DNA from: JASBTN01 sp965228805
GTDB taxonomy: Bacteria; Pseudomonadota; Alphaproteobacteria; Rhodobacterales; Rhodobacteraceae
DNA: 64,000 nt
Direction: 5' to 3'
Assembly: GCF_965228805.1 (NCBI RefSeq)
Contig: NZ_CBDDIE010000003.1
Location: forward strand, 2,604,001 to 2,668,000
Part shown: in pieces, positions 17,380 to 25,518 of the stretch
Position numbering within the stretch: position 1 is the stretch's first letter
How the letters are laid out: the number at the start of each line of letters is the position of its first letter
The notes under the pieces: generated by a model
Told to the model about the DNA's origin: nothing
The model's database searches: none
What the model saw: only the letters and a program-made list of their open reading frames with translations
Made by a program: the position numbers and the translations under genes

Positions 17380-18618
17380 TCAGCCCACCTTCTCCAGTTC
17401 GAACGCATCATGCAGCGCCTGCACGGCCAGCTCCATGTATTTGCGTTCGATCAGCACCGAGATCTTGATCTCGGAGGTGGTGATGACCTTGATGTTGATG
17501 CCTTCCTTGGACAGCACGTCGAACATCTTGGCCGCGATGCCGGTGTGGCTGCGCATGCCGATACCCACGACCGAGACCTTGGCGACCTCGGTATCCGCCA
17601 CCATCTCGTGGAAGTTGATGTCACCCGCTTCCTTGGCGGCGGCCATTGCCGCTTCGGCGCGGGCCACCTGGTTGGTCGGGCAGGAGAAGGTCATGTCGGT
17701 GCGCCCCTCTTCCGAGATGTTCTGCACGATCATGTCCACGTTGATCCCGGCCTCGGCCAGGGGGGTGAAGATGGCCGATGCGATGCCGGGGCGGTCGGCC
17801 ACCGACAAGAGGGTCATTTTGGCTTCGTCGCGCTGATAGGCGACGCCGGAGACGACATTCTGTTCCACGATATCCTCCTCATCACAGACAAGCGTGCCTG
17901 CTTCCGGGTCATATTCTTCAAAGCTGGAGAGCACCCGCAGCTTCACCTTGTAACGCATGGCCAGTTCGACCGAGCGGGTCTGCAGCACCTTGGCGCCCAG
18001 CGAGGCCAGTTCCAGCATTTCCTCGAAGGCGATCTTGTCAAGCTTGCGGGCCTTGTCGGTGATGCGCGGGTCGGTGGTATAGACGCCGTCCACATCGGTG
18101 TAGATGTCGCAGCGCTCAGCACCGAAGGCGGCGGCGAAGGCCACCGCGGTCGTGTCCGACCCGCCGCGCCCCAGGGTGGTCACACGGCCATCATCGGCAA
18201 TGCCCTGGAAGCCTGCGACCACGGCCACGCGCATGCCCTCGGCGAACTTCGACATGATGTTGGCGGGCGGGATGTCCTCGATCCGGGCGGCCGAATGCAC
18301 GCCGGTGGTCTTGACCGGCACCTGCCAGCCCTGCCAAGACCGCGCGGGCACGTCCATTTCCTGCAGGCGCAGGGCCATCAGACCGGCGGTGACCTGCTCG
18401 CCCGACGACACGACGGCGTCATATTCGCGCGCGTCATACATGTGCGAGGTTTCCTCGACCCAGCCAACCAGCTCGTTGGTCTTGCCGGACATGGCCGAGA
18501 CGATGACGATCACGTCATAGCCATTGGCCACTTCGCGGGCGACCCGTTTCGAGGCCCGGGCGATCCGGTCCAGCGTGGCGACCGAAGTGCCGCCGAATTT
18601 CATCACGAGAATGGGCAT
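17380..18618 (-). CDS. lysC: Aspartate kinase
   Basis: Phosphorylates aspartate, the entry step to lysine, threonine and methionine. 412 residues. N-terminal KFGGTSVA (7-14), VSSGEQVTAGL, GRGGSDTTAVA and DIYTDVDGVYTTDPR belong to the kinase domain, and the C-terminal 140 residues contain two ACT regulatory domains (VADRPGIASAIFTPLAEAGINVDMIVQN and VGIGMRSHTGIAAKMFDVLSKEGINIKVITTSEIKIS). Feedback control by pathway amino acids is expected from the ACT domains. RBS AGAGG is present. thrC, a later enzyme of the same pathway, lies at the left end of the window. Confidence 0.97.
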   Translation of the reverse strand: MPILVMKFGGTSVATLDRIARASKRVAREVANGYDVIVIVSAMSGKTNELVGWVEETSHMYDAREYDAVVSSGEQVTAGLMALRLQEMDVPARSWQGWQVPVKTTGVHSAARIEDIPPANIMSKFAEGMRVAVVAGFQGIADDGRVTTLGRGGSDTTAVAFAAAFGAERCDIYTDVDGVYTTDPRITDKARKLDKIAFEEMLELASLGAKVLQTRSVELAMRYKVKLRVLSSFEEYDPEAGTLVCDEEDIVEQNVVSGVAYQRDEAKMTLLSVADRPGIASAIFTPLAEAGINVDMIVQNISEEGRTDMTFSCPTNQVARAEAAMAAAKEAGDINFHEMVADTEVAKVSVVGIGMRSHTGIAAKMFDVLSKEGINIKVITTSEIKISVLIERKYMELAVQALHDAFELEKVG

Positions 18619-18707
18619 TGGTGCCTCTTTTCCCTTTATCCGCTTGCGATCCGGGGTGTCTTACGCAGGCGGGGGACAAAGAGCAAGCGCTTATGGGAGG
18701 TTATGGT

Positions 18708-18784
18708 GCCCCGGCGGGGCTCCCACCCTGGAAAGGGCAGCGGGCGGGGCGGCATCGTGCCATCCCACCCCGCCCCGCCGGGGC
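18708..18784. repeat. 13-bp perfect inverted repeat downstream of the RTX gene
   Basis: GCCCCGGCGGGGC at 18708-18720 and its exact reverse complement at 18772-18784 bracket a G/C-rich 51-bp core. It sits between the 3' end of the RTX gene and the 5' end of lysC (both minus strand), so a terminator or REP-like function is possible. No T-run follows. Confidence 0.5.
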
Positions 18785-18820
18785 GATCATCGTTGCATCA
18801 GCCCGGTGGGTCGCCAGACC

Positions 18821-20977
18821 TCAAACGATCGCCATCTGCCCCTCCAACTCGCTCTCATCGGTCACCCCGGTCAGGGTCAGCGTGTGGCCATTGCCGAAGT
18901 CGAACACCAGGTTGCCATCCACCACCGTGGCATAGGCCAGCAGCTCCGCATCGGTCTTGTGGCCACCGCCCCAGCGGTAATCGTCGAAGGCGACCATATC
19001 CCCTTCGGAGGCATCGAAATCGGTGATCGTATCGGCGTGCTGGTGGAACACGAACGTGTCCGCCCCGGCCCCGCCGGTATAGGTGTCGTTGTAATGGCCG
19101 CCGTTCAGATAGTCATTGCCGTTGCCACCATCCAGCACATCGTGACCCCAGCCGCCATAGATCACGTCATTGCCGCCGCGGCCTTCGACATTGTCATGGC
19201 CGCCGCCGCCGATCAGGATGTTGCGCTCATCGGTGCCGACGATCTTGTCACTGTAGAGTGAGCCCCAGACGTTCTCGATCGAGGTAAACGTGTCGCCCGC
19301 GGATTTCCCCCAGGACGAGCCCGCGATCATGTTGATCCCGATCCCGCCGCCGTCGATGTCGCGATAGTCGATGTAATCCGACCCGGCGCCACCGTCGTGA
19401 TGGTCCGCGCCCGTGCCGCCGGAGAGGATGTCGTTGCCGTCGCCGCCTTCCAGCGTGTCGTTACCTTCGCCGCCGACAAGGGTATCGTTGCCCGCCCCCC
19501 AGCCACCGCGCAACGTGTCATTGCCCTCGCCGCCTTCCAGCGTGTCATCCCCCTGGCGCCCGTCGAGCACATCATTGCCGTCGCCGCCCTGGATCGTGTT
19601 GGCGCCGGTGTCACCGATCAGCGTGTCGCCGAAATCAGTGCCGGTGAGGTTCTCGATCGAAGTAAACGTGTCACCCGAAGCCGCGCCCCAGGCCGTGTTT
19701 GCGCCCAGATTCACGCCGATGCCGCCCGAGGTGATGTCATCATAGCTTGCGGTATCCGTCCCGGTGCCGCCGTCCATGTCATCCGCCCCGGCCCCGCCGC
19801 GCAGCGTGTCGTCGCCTGCGCCACCGAAGAGCGTATCGTCCCCGTCTGAGCCGACCAGATCCCCTCCACCGTTGCCGTTCCACAAGAACCAGCCATCGCC
19901 GTTCGGGACCACCTTGTTCACGACGACGCGGATGACCTCGTAGTCCTTCTGGAACTCTACCGTGACTTCGGACCCGTCTACCGAGGTGGCAAGTTCGCGG
20001 GTGATCACGGCCTTGGCGCCGTCTACGTAGGCATAGGTGTTCACATCCTCGTCGCGCCCGTTATCCATGGTGGCGGTCACCACCTGTTTCATGCCGGGGA
20101 GAACTTCCGCCATCTGGCGATAGGCCTCGATATAGGGGGCAAAGATCAGAGCACCATCCTTGGCATCGACCGCCTGAGTGCCCTTGCCGCCCCAACTGCC
20201 GATGCCCCAGTTGGCGGTATAGTCGATGCTCAGCTCGGCCATGCCGGACAGCAGTGACAAGGCGGCACCGGCAGCGGGCAGTTCATGATTGGTCAGCGCG
20301 CCCAGAACGTCCGCGCTATTGGCGCTCCAGGCCGAGTTGTAGAGATCGGGGGCCTCCCCGCCATTCGCGATGATCTCGTCGCGCAGGGTCTTGATGCCGG
20401 AGGTAATCGTCCAATCGCTTTCAAAGCCCTTGACCCTGTCCACGGTCGCGTCCAGCCCCAGGTGATCCGTATCGATCACATCCACCTCACCGAACAGGTG
20501 TGCGTGGTCGGCGCCGAAATTGTCGATAATGGCATTGACGGTGTTTTTGCCGTGAGCCTGCATCGAGACTTTGAACTTGTCAGCAAGCTCGGCGTTCTGG
20601 TCACGAAACTCGGCAATGGCCTCAAGACAGGCAAAGGCATAGGCGGAATAGCTGTCCCTGTCCCGATCCGTGGGATCATCCGGATCCAGATCCTTGTCGA
20701 AATAGGTGGAGTTCCAGCCGAAGAAGTCCTCATTGCCCAGCTCGATGATGAAATCCTCGGGTAGGTCTCCACCGTTCCATTTGCCGTTGACAAAGAGGTC
20801 GGTCAGGAACTGTGTCAGCTCTGCCTTGATCCGGGCGACATCCGCATGGGCCTCGGGCGAGAAATCGCCTTCGTCCACGACCTCATCGGGGCTGTAGAGA
20901 TACTGAAACTCCGGCAGCACCAGAGAATAGCTACTGCCGGTCTCAATCGCGAGGGACAGGCTTTCTGTGAAATTCAT
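18821..20977 (-). pseudogene. C-terminal portion of a frameshifted secreted glycosidase-like RTX protein
   Basis: 718 codons. The first 350 residues look like part of a TIM-barrel glycosidase: LPEFQYL, DFIIELGNEDFFGW (the ELGNE pattern carries the acid/base Glu in clan GH-A enzymes) and YTANWGIGSWGG. From about residue 375 follow two blocks of calcium-binding RTX nonapeptides (GGAGDDTLRGG, GGEGNDTLRGG, GGDGNDILSGG and more), the usual signal for type I secretion. The sense continues upstream of its ATG in frame (SGDGAGR before MNF), so it is probably the rest of the 20974-21402 gene after a one-base shift. No secretion genes are nearby. Substrate unknown. Confidence 0.7.
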
Positions 20978-21402
20978 GCGGCCTGCGCCATCGCCCGAGA
21001 GCAGATGGGATGGATCAGTTCGGGGTAGGTCAGCGACATGGCCGGGGTCAGCCCTTGTAGATACTCAGTCGTAATACCTATCGCAGGGTCGAGCGGTGCG
21101 CCAGTTTCCGGATCGGTGACGTCGCCGCTGCCACCGTTCAACTCGTTATGATCAAACCGCCAGGTACCCTCTGCATTCTCGATCGCAAAACCGTCCGGCA
21201 GTTCCCCGTCCGGAAACCGAATGAAATTCAGATCGAGCGCGTCAAAGGCTTCTTCGTAAAGGTCGTCATAATCCATGCCGTCGCGGGCCGGTTGGGTGCT
21301 CAGCGCAATGCCGCCAAACAGGGTTGCCGCGACGGCCTTGGCGTCCTTGGTGGGGTCCAGTGCGTCTTTGACCGTATCCGAGAAATCAATGGTGAGGGCC
21401 AT
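20974..21402 (-). pseudogene. N-terminal portion of the same RTX protein, ended by frameshift
   Basis: 142 codons from an ATG with RBS AAAGGA. The sequence FDALDLNFIRFPDGELPDGFAIE...LTYPELIHP is the first strands of a glycosidase-like barrel; the frame then runs into ICSRAMAQAA and stops at 20974. The next ORF begins in the ATGA overlap and continues the domain. Two readings are possible: a real ATGA-coupled pair, or one gene of about 860 residues with an indel near 21000-21010. The second is favoured because the upstream extension of the downstream frame reads sensibly. Confidence 0.65.
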
Positions 21403-21496
21403 GTTCTGTCCTTTGTTGAAATACGCGTTCTGCGATAGGACAGAGGTGGCATCGGCGAGGCACTCGCTCAAGCGGAATGTTGTCGCACATTATCCC

Positions 21497-22138
21497 TCAA
21501 AAGGGGATCGTTTCGCCCCGGTAGTCTTCGTAGCAGCCGGTGGTGTGCAAGCTCAGTGCGTCGAAGCGGGCCATCAGCCCGTCGCGGGCTTCAGCCACGT
21601 CGATATCGGCCGCGTCGCCGCCCATGTCGGTGCGCACCCAGCCGGGGTGGTAGATGCCGACGGCAATGCCTTTGGGCGCCAGGTCCTGGGCCAGGTTGCG
21701 GCCAAGGTTCAGGGCTGCCGCCTTGGAGGCACGGTAGGCATAGGCCCCACCCGGCGCGCGGGTGTGGCTGGCCATGATGGACGACATGATCGCCACCTTG
21801 CCGCCAGCCTTTCGCAGGTTTGGCAGCAGGGTCTGCACGGTCAGGAAGACGCCGGTGACATTGACCGCGAAGGCCTCGGCCCAGATGTCGGGTCCATATC
21901 CGCCCTCCAGCGCCATGCCCTTGTCCGGGTAGACGCCCGCGTTGCAGATCAGAAGGTCGATGCCGCGCCCGTCCAGGCGCTGGGCGAGGGCGGCGTGGCT
22001 GGCGGAGTCCGTGACTTCGAGCGGTTCGAAACCCGCGCCGGTGCGGGCCGTGCCGATGATCTGCGTGCCCCGGTCCCGGTAGCCGTCGAACAGGGCCCGT
22101 CCGATACCGCGGTTCGCGCCGGTGAGAAGAATGGTCAT
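21497..22138 (-). CDS. Short-chain dehydrogenase/reductase
   Basis: 213-residue NAD(P)-binding Rossmann-fold oxidoreductase. Cofactor motif TGANRGIG at residues 6-13, CNAGVY, catalytic Ser in MSSIMAS and the YRASK (YxxxK) active-site pair. It resembles the C-factor/SDR subgroup (ALFDGYRDRGTQIIGTAR). ATG 22138 has GGGAGG upstream; the frame opens slightly earlier without a better start. Substrate unknown. Single gene upstream (3') of the RTX gene on the same strand, with no clear functional link. Confidence 0.92.
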   Translation of the reverse strand: MTILLTGANRGIGRALFDGYRDRGTQIIGTARTGAGFEPLEVTDSASHAALAQRLDGRGIDLLICNAGVYPDKGMALEGGYGPDIWAEAFAVNVTGVFLTVQTLLPNLRKAGGKVAIMSSIMASHTRAPGGAYAYRASKAAALNLGRNLAQDLAPKGIAVGIYHPGWVRTDMGGDAADIDVAEARDGLMARFDALSLHTTGCYEDYRGETIPF

Positions 22139-22248
22139 GGCAGGGCCTCCCGAAGGTCGCACAAGGAATGTTTGCGCTCACATAGGCGTAGATCGGGATT
22201 CGAGGCAACAGGGAAGGGGCCTGCTTCCCCCTAGCAAGGGCGCCGGGC

Positions 22249-22707
22249 TCAGTTCGACTTGCGGGTCGGGCGGAAAGGCAGCGGCAGGACTGGCACGCCG
22301 TCTTCGATCAGCGCGCGGGCCTCGTCGGGCTTGGCCTCGCCATAGATCGAGCGTTCGGGGGTATCCCCCAGATGCATGGCGCGGGCTTCCTTGGCGAAAC
22401 TGTCGCCGACGTAATCGCTTTCCGCTTCGACCTTGGCGCGCATCTCGGCAATGGCTTGTTCTAGCTCCGGGGAGGGCGCGGCGACCGGCGTGTCCCCTTG
22501 CGGGCCAGGCGTGGGCTCGGCGGGGGCCGGGGCCGCCTTGCGCGCGGGGCGTACCTTCGGAGCCATCAGGCTCTTTTCCACGGCGCTGGATCCGCAGGTC
22601 GGACAGGTCACATGGCCGCCCGCCTTCAGCCCGTCAAAGGCCGAGGCATTCTGGAACCAGCTTTCGAACACATGTCCCTGGTCACATTTCAGCGCATATC
22701 GGATCAT
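22249..22707 (-). CDS. DUF1178 family protein
   Basis: 152 residues. The N-terminal MIRYALKCDQGHVFESWFQNASAFDGL...VTCPTCGSSAVEKSLMAPKV is the hallmark of DUF1178, a small alphaproteobacterial family with a zinc-ribbon-like set of cysteines (KC, CPTC). A Pro/Ala-rich linker and an acidic C-terminal helix (ELEQAIAEMRAKVEAESDYVG) follow, ending with GDTPERSIYGEAKPDEARALIEDGVPVLPLP. Function unknown; DNA, RNA or protein binding through the ribbon would be plausible. The RBS is weak. Possibly co-transcribed with the Nudix gene upstream. Confidence 0.9.
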   Translation of the reverse strand: MIRYALKCDQGHVFESWFQNASAFDGLKAGGHVTCPTCGSSAVEKSLMAPKVRPARKAAPAPAEPTPGPQGDTPVAAPSPELEQAIAEMRAKVEAESDYVGDSFAKEARAMHLGDTPERSIYGEAKPDEARALIEDGVPVLPLPFRPTRKSN

Positions 22708-22866
22708 TGGTATCCCGTCGTCAAAGCCGGGGCAGTATGGCAAAGCGGGAAAGTTGGGGCAAGGGGCACAACCCTGTTTGCGGGGCGGCGGGGTGGGGTG
22801 GCAACCGGTGTCCCCGCGTGTTGCGGCCAGCCGGGGTGGGAGCCGCTGCGCAAACAGGCCACGCGC

Positions 22867-23352
22867 TCAGCGGTGCAGGCGCGGATCGAAGCCCAGGATG
22901 ATTGCGCGCAGCTCGGGCTCTGTCACCATCGCGGCGGCCTTCTTGCGCCCGACCCACTTGCGTTTGCGCTGGCCCGCTTCGGGGAAGTCCTGCGCGACCT
23001 TCTTGACCTTCAGCGGAAAGACCGCGACCACGCAGGGCATCTTGTCGCCGCCATGCCCCTTGTCATAGGCATAGAAGCCCAACACGTTGTGGCTGAGCTT
23101 GCCGGTGGCGCCGGCCTCTTCCCAGGCCTCGGTCGCGGCAGCGCCTGCCGGGGTTTCGCCATCCATCGGCCAGCCCTTGGGAATGATCCAGCGCCCGGTC
23201 CCGCGCGAGGTGATCAGCAGGAATTGCAGCTTGCCCTCGCGAACACGGTAGCAGAGCGCGCCAAACTGGGTGCGTATCGCGCGCTTGTCCGTCACTGCCA
23301 GACGGATCGGCCGTTGCTTGACCTGTTCCACCGTCACTGCCTTTGCCTTCAT
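22867..23352 (-). CDS. Nudix hydrolase
   Basis: 161 residues. The Nudix box is readable in GWPMDGETPAGAAATEAWEEAGATG: Gx5E, the seven-residue spacer and EAWEEAG are intact, but the usual Arg before the first Glu of REUxEE is Thr. It resembles the diphosphoinositol polyphosphate type by the RWIIPKGWP lead-in. Hydrolyses a nucleoside diphosphate linked to another moiety; the substrate is not determinable. The chosen ATG has AGGGGGAAA upstream, and a GTG further up (23436) would only add a basic leader. Confidence 0.9.
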   Translation of the reverse strand: MKAKAVTVEQVKQRPIRLAVTDKRAIRTQFGALCYRVREGKLQFLLITSRGTGRWIIPKGWPMDGETPAGAAATEAWEEAGATGKLSHNVLGFYAYDKGHGGDKMPCVVAVFPLKVKKVAQDFPEAGQRKRKWVGRKKAAAMVTEPELRAIILGFDPRLHR

Positions 23353-23475
23353 ACCATTTCCCCCTGTTTTCGCGGGGAAGTTCCTTGTTTCCCTCAAGAT
23401 AGGGCGTTTCGCCGCAGTGGCAAAGAAAAATGGCACATTTGGTAGGGAGAACCTGACCGGGGGGAAGGTTTGGGG

Positions 23476-24444
23476 TCAGATTTGCGGCACTTCACCGGCC
23501 AGAACCGTCCGGAACCAATCGGTGTCGATATTGCCGCCGGACAGAATCAGCCCAACCTTACGACCCTGCTGGCGATCTTTCTCGGCCAACAGAGCGGCCA
23601 GGCCCGCCGCCCCCGCGCCCTCGGCCGCGTTGTGAATGCTGCGGAAATAGAGGCGGATGGCGTCGGCGATTTCGGCGTCACTCACGGCCACGATCCGCGC
23701 GGCCTTCGCGGCATAGACTTCGAAAGCCGCCTGCACCGGCACCCGCACGGCCATGCCATCGGCAAAGGTCGCGGCGCCATTGGTTTCCACCAGTTCCCCG
23801 GCCTCGACCGACAGTTTCGCCCCCGCCGCTTCGGTGGAGACCACGCCGACAACCTCACACCCCGGCGCCAGCAGGTCGCGTGCCGCGATCACGCCGCAGA
23901 TGCCCGAGCCGCAGCCGATCGGCACATAGACCGTGTCCAGATCCGGATGTGCCGAGAAGAGCTCAAAACCATAGGTCGCCACGCCGCGCACCAATTCTTT
24001 GTGGAAGGGCGGCACGGGGATGTAATCGCCCGCCTTGGCGATGCGCATCGCCTCCAGCCGGGCCTCGTCGAAATCCTGACCGTGTTCCACCAGATCGGCG
24101 CCATAGGCGCGCATCGCCGCGTTCTTTTCCACCGCATTGCCGTGGGGCACATAGACCTTGGCCTCCAGCCCCAGCGCGCGGGCCGCGCGGGCCTGGCTTT
24201 GCCCATGGTTGCCGCGCGTCGCGGTAATGATGCCACGCGCCTCGGGGTGGCTGCGTTTCACCCAGTCCAGAAAGGTGATCCCGCCGCGCACCTTGAAGGC
24301 GCCGGTGGGGGCGTGGTTTTCATGTTTCACCACCACGCGGGCGCCGGTCCCGGCCGCCAGCTGCGGCCATTCGATCTGCGGCGTGGGCGACATGTGCCGG
24401 TAGACAAGCTCTTGCGCGGCTTCAATTTCCTGGCGGGTGAACAT
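23476..24444 (-). CDS. PLP-dependent threonine/serine dehydratase-like enzyme
   Basis: 322 residues, fold type II PLP enzyme in the threonine ammonia-lyase group (no C-terminal ACT domain, so catabolic type). The Schiff-base lysine is K51 in APTGAFKVRGG; TRGNHGQSQARAARALG is the substrate Asn loop, GCGSGICG binds the PLP phosphate and LSGGNID closes the site. It converts threonine or serine to a 2-oxoacid and ammonia; related racemases cannot be excluded. RBS GGAGG. It is followed by the Nudix gene after 123 bases on the same strand. Confidence 0.88.
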   Translation of the reverse strand: MFTRQEIEAAQELVYRHMSPTPQIEWPQLAAGTGARVVVKHENHAPTGAFKVRGGITFLDWVKRSHPEARGIITATRGNHGQSQARAARALGLEAKVYVPHGNAVEKNAAMRAYGADLVEHGQDFDEARLEAMRIAKAGDYIPVPPFHKELVRGVATYGFELFSAHPDLDTVYVPIGCGSGICGVIAARDLLAPGCEVVGVVSTEAAGAKLSVEAGELVETNGAATFADGMAVRVPVQAAFEVYAAKAARIVAVSDAEIADAIRLYFRSIHNAAEGAGAAGLAALLAEKDRQQGRKVGLILSGGNIDTDWFRTVLAGEVPQI

Positions 24445-24508
24445 CTGCTGCCTCCTGATGGTTGGGCGGACTGTCTCAGGCGGCGGTGGCTTTGGCAAGG
24501 GGAGGAGC

Positions 24509-24566
24509 GGGGGCGCTGCCCCCACGCGCGTTCCGCGCTCCCCCGGGATATTTGAGGAAAGATGAA
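24509..24566. repeat. Intergenic GC hairpin plus GGGATATTTGAGGAAAGATG motif
   Basis: A 6-bp stem GGGGGC-GCT-GCCCCC (24509-24523) is followed by ACGCGCG/CGCGC pairing and then CCCCCGGGATATTTGAGG and AAAGATGAAAG. I recognise this arrangement as one that recurs in intergenic regions of Rhodobacteraceae genomes, but only one copy is in this window. It lies between two divergent genes, 67 bases before the MtfA-like start. Confidence 0.45.
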
Positions 24567-24632
24567 AGTGGCAGGGTTGCGCGCCGAAGGTGAGGGATTA
24601 GCTTTCTGTCTAGAACGTGCTGAAAGGAGCCC

Positions 24633-25442
24633 ATGCCGCTGTTTCTGTTTCTCTGTGTGGTGCTGGGTGGTGCCGCGCTCTGGTGGATCTGGTCACGGCG
24701 CCGGGCGCGGGCCGCGTTGCTGGCGCAGCCGCTGAGTGACTGGGCGCGGCAAGTTGTGGCCCGCGAGGTGCCCTTGACCCGCCGCCTGCCGCTGTTTCTG
24801 CGGGAACGCTTCGAGGGCAAGGTGAACCTGTTCCTCCACCAGGTCGAGTTCATCGGCTGCGACGGGTTGGACGTGACTGACGAGATGCGCCTGTCCATCG
24901 CCGCCCAGGCCTGCCTGCTGGTGGCGAACAGCGACGCCTGGTATCGCGACCTGCGCACCGTGCTGGTCTATCCGGGGGCGTTTCAGTCCTTGCGCGCCGA
25001 ACGGCAAGGTTATGTGGTGACCGAGCGGCGCACGGTGCGGCTGGGCGAAAGCTGGCAGCACGGGCCGGTCGTCCTGTCCTGGCAGCACAGCGAGGCGGGT
25101 GCGCTGGACGAAGGCGACGGGCGCAACGTGGTGCTGCATGAGTTCGCCCACCAGCTCGACGGGCTTTCCGGCCAGACCGACGGCGCACCGCTGATGGCGC
25201 GCGGGCAGAGCTTTGCCGCCTGGCGCCGGGTCATCGTCGAGGCCTTCGAACGTCATTTGAGGCAGGTGCAGGCCGGGCGACGCACGGTAATCGACGCCTA
25301 TGGTGCGGAAGGGCCGGAGGAGTTCTTTGCCGTGTCCATCGAGCTGTTCTTCGAGCGCCCTGAGGCTTTGCAGGCCGATGAGCCGGATCTATACGCGCAA
25401 CTGGTTGCGCTCTTGCGTCTGGACCCGCTGCGCTGGGATTAA
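24633..25442 (+). CDS. M90-family zinc metallopeptidase (MtfA-like)
   Basis: 269 residues. The zinc motif HEFAHQLD starts at residue 169, and a downstream EEFFAVSIELFFE supplies the further Glu typical of the family. The N-terminal 20 residues are hydrophobic and are probably a membrane anchor, unlike the soluble enterobacterial MtfA that regulates PTS through Mlc. Ribosome site AAAGGAG. The true substrate in this group is unknown. It ends at a bidirectional terminator shared with metG. Confidence 0.92.
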   Translation: MPLFLFLCVVLGGAALWWIWSRRRARAALLAQPLSDWARQVVAREVPLTRRLPLFLRERFEGKVNLFLHQVEFIGCDGLDVTDEMRLSIAAQACLLVANSDAWYRDLRTVLVYPGAFQSLRAERQGYVVTERRTVRLGESWQHGPVVLSWQHSEAGALDEGDGRNVVLHEFAHQLDGLSGQTDGAPLMARGQSFAAWRRVIVEAFERHLRQVQAGRRTVIDAYGAEGPEEFFAVSIELFFERPEALQADEPDLYAQLVALLRLDPLRWD

Positions 25443-25474
25443 GAGGGCGCTGTAAGGCCATACTCCAAAATGAA

Positions 25475-25501
25475 AAAGACCGCCCGGGTGGGGCGGTCTT
25501 T
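25475..25501. terminator. Bidirectional terminator between mtfA-like gene and metG
   Basis: Stem AAAGACCGCCC / GGGCGGTCTTT with a short GGGTG loop: A-tract on one side, T-tract on the other, placed between two converging genes. Confidence 0.9.
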
Positions 25502-25518
25502 CACAAACCGTGGGGTTC

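Noticed and set aside
19327..19849. Ala/Thr/Val-rich frames opposite or overlapping the RTX repeats
   Set aside because: They only mirror the repeated Gly-Asp codons of the RTX nonapeptides.
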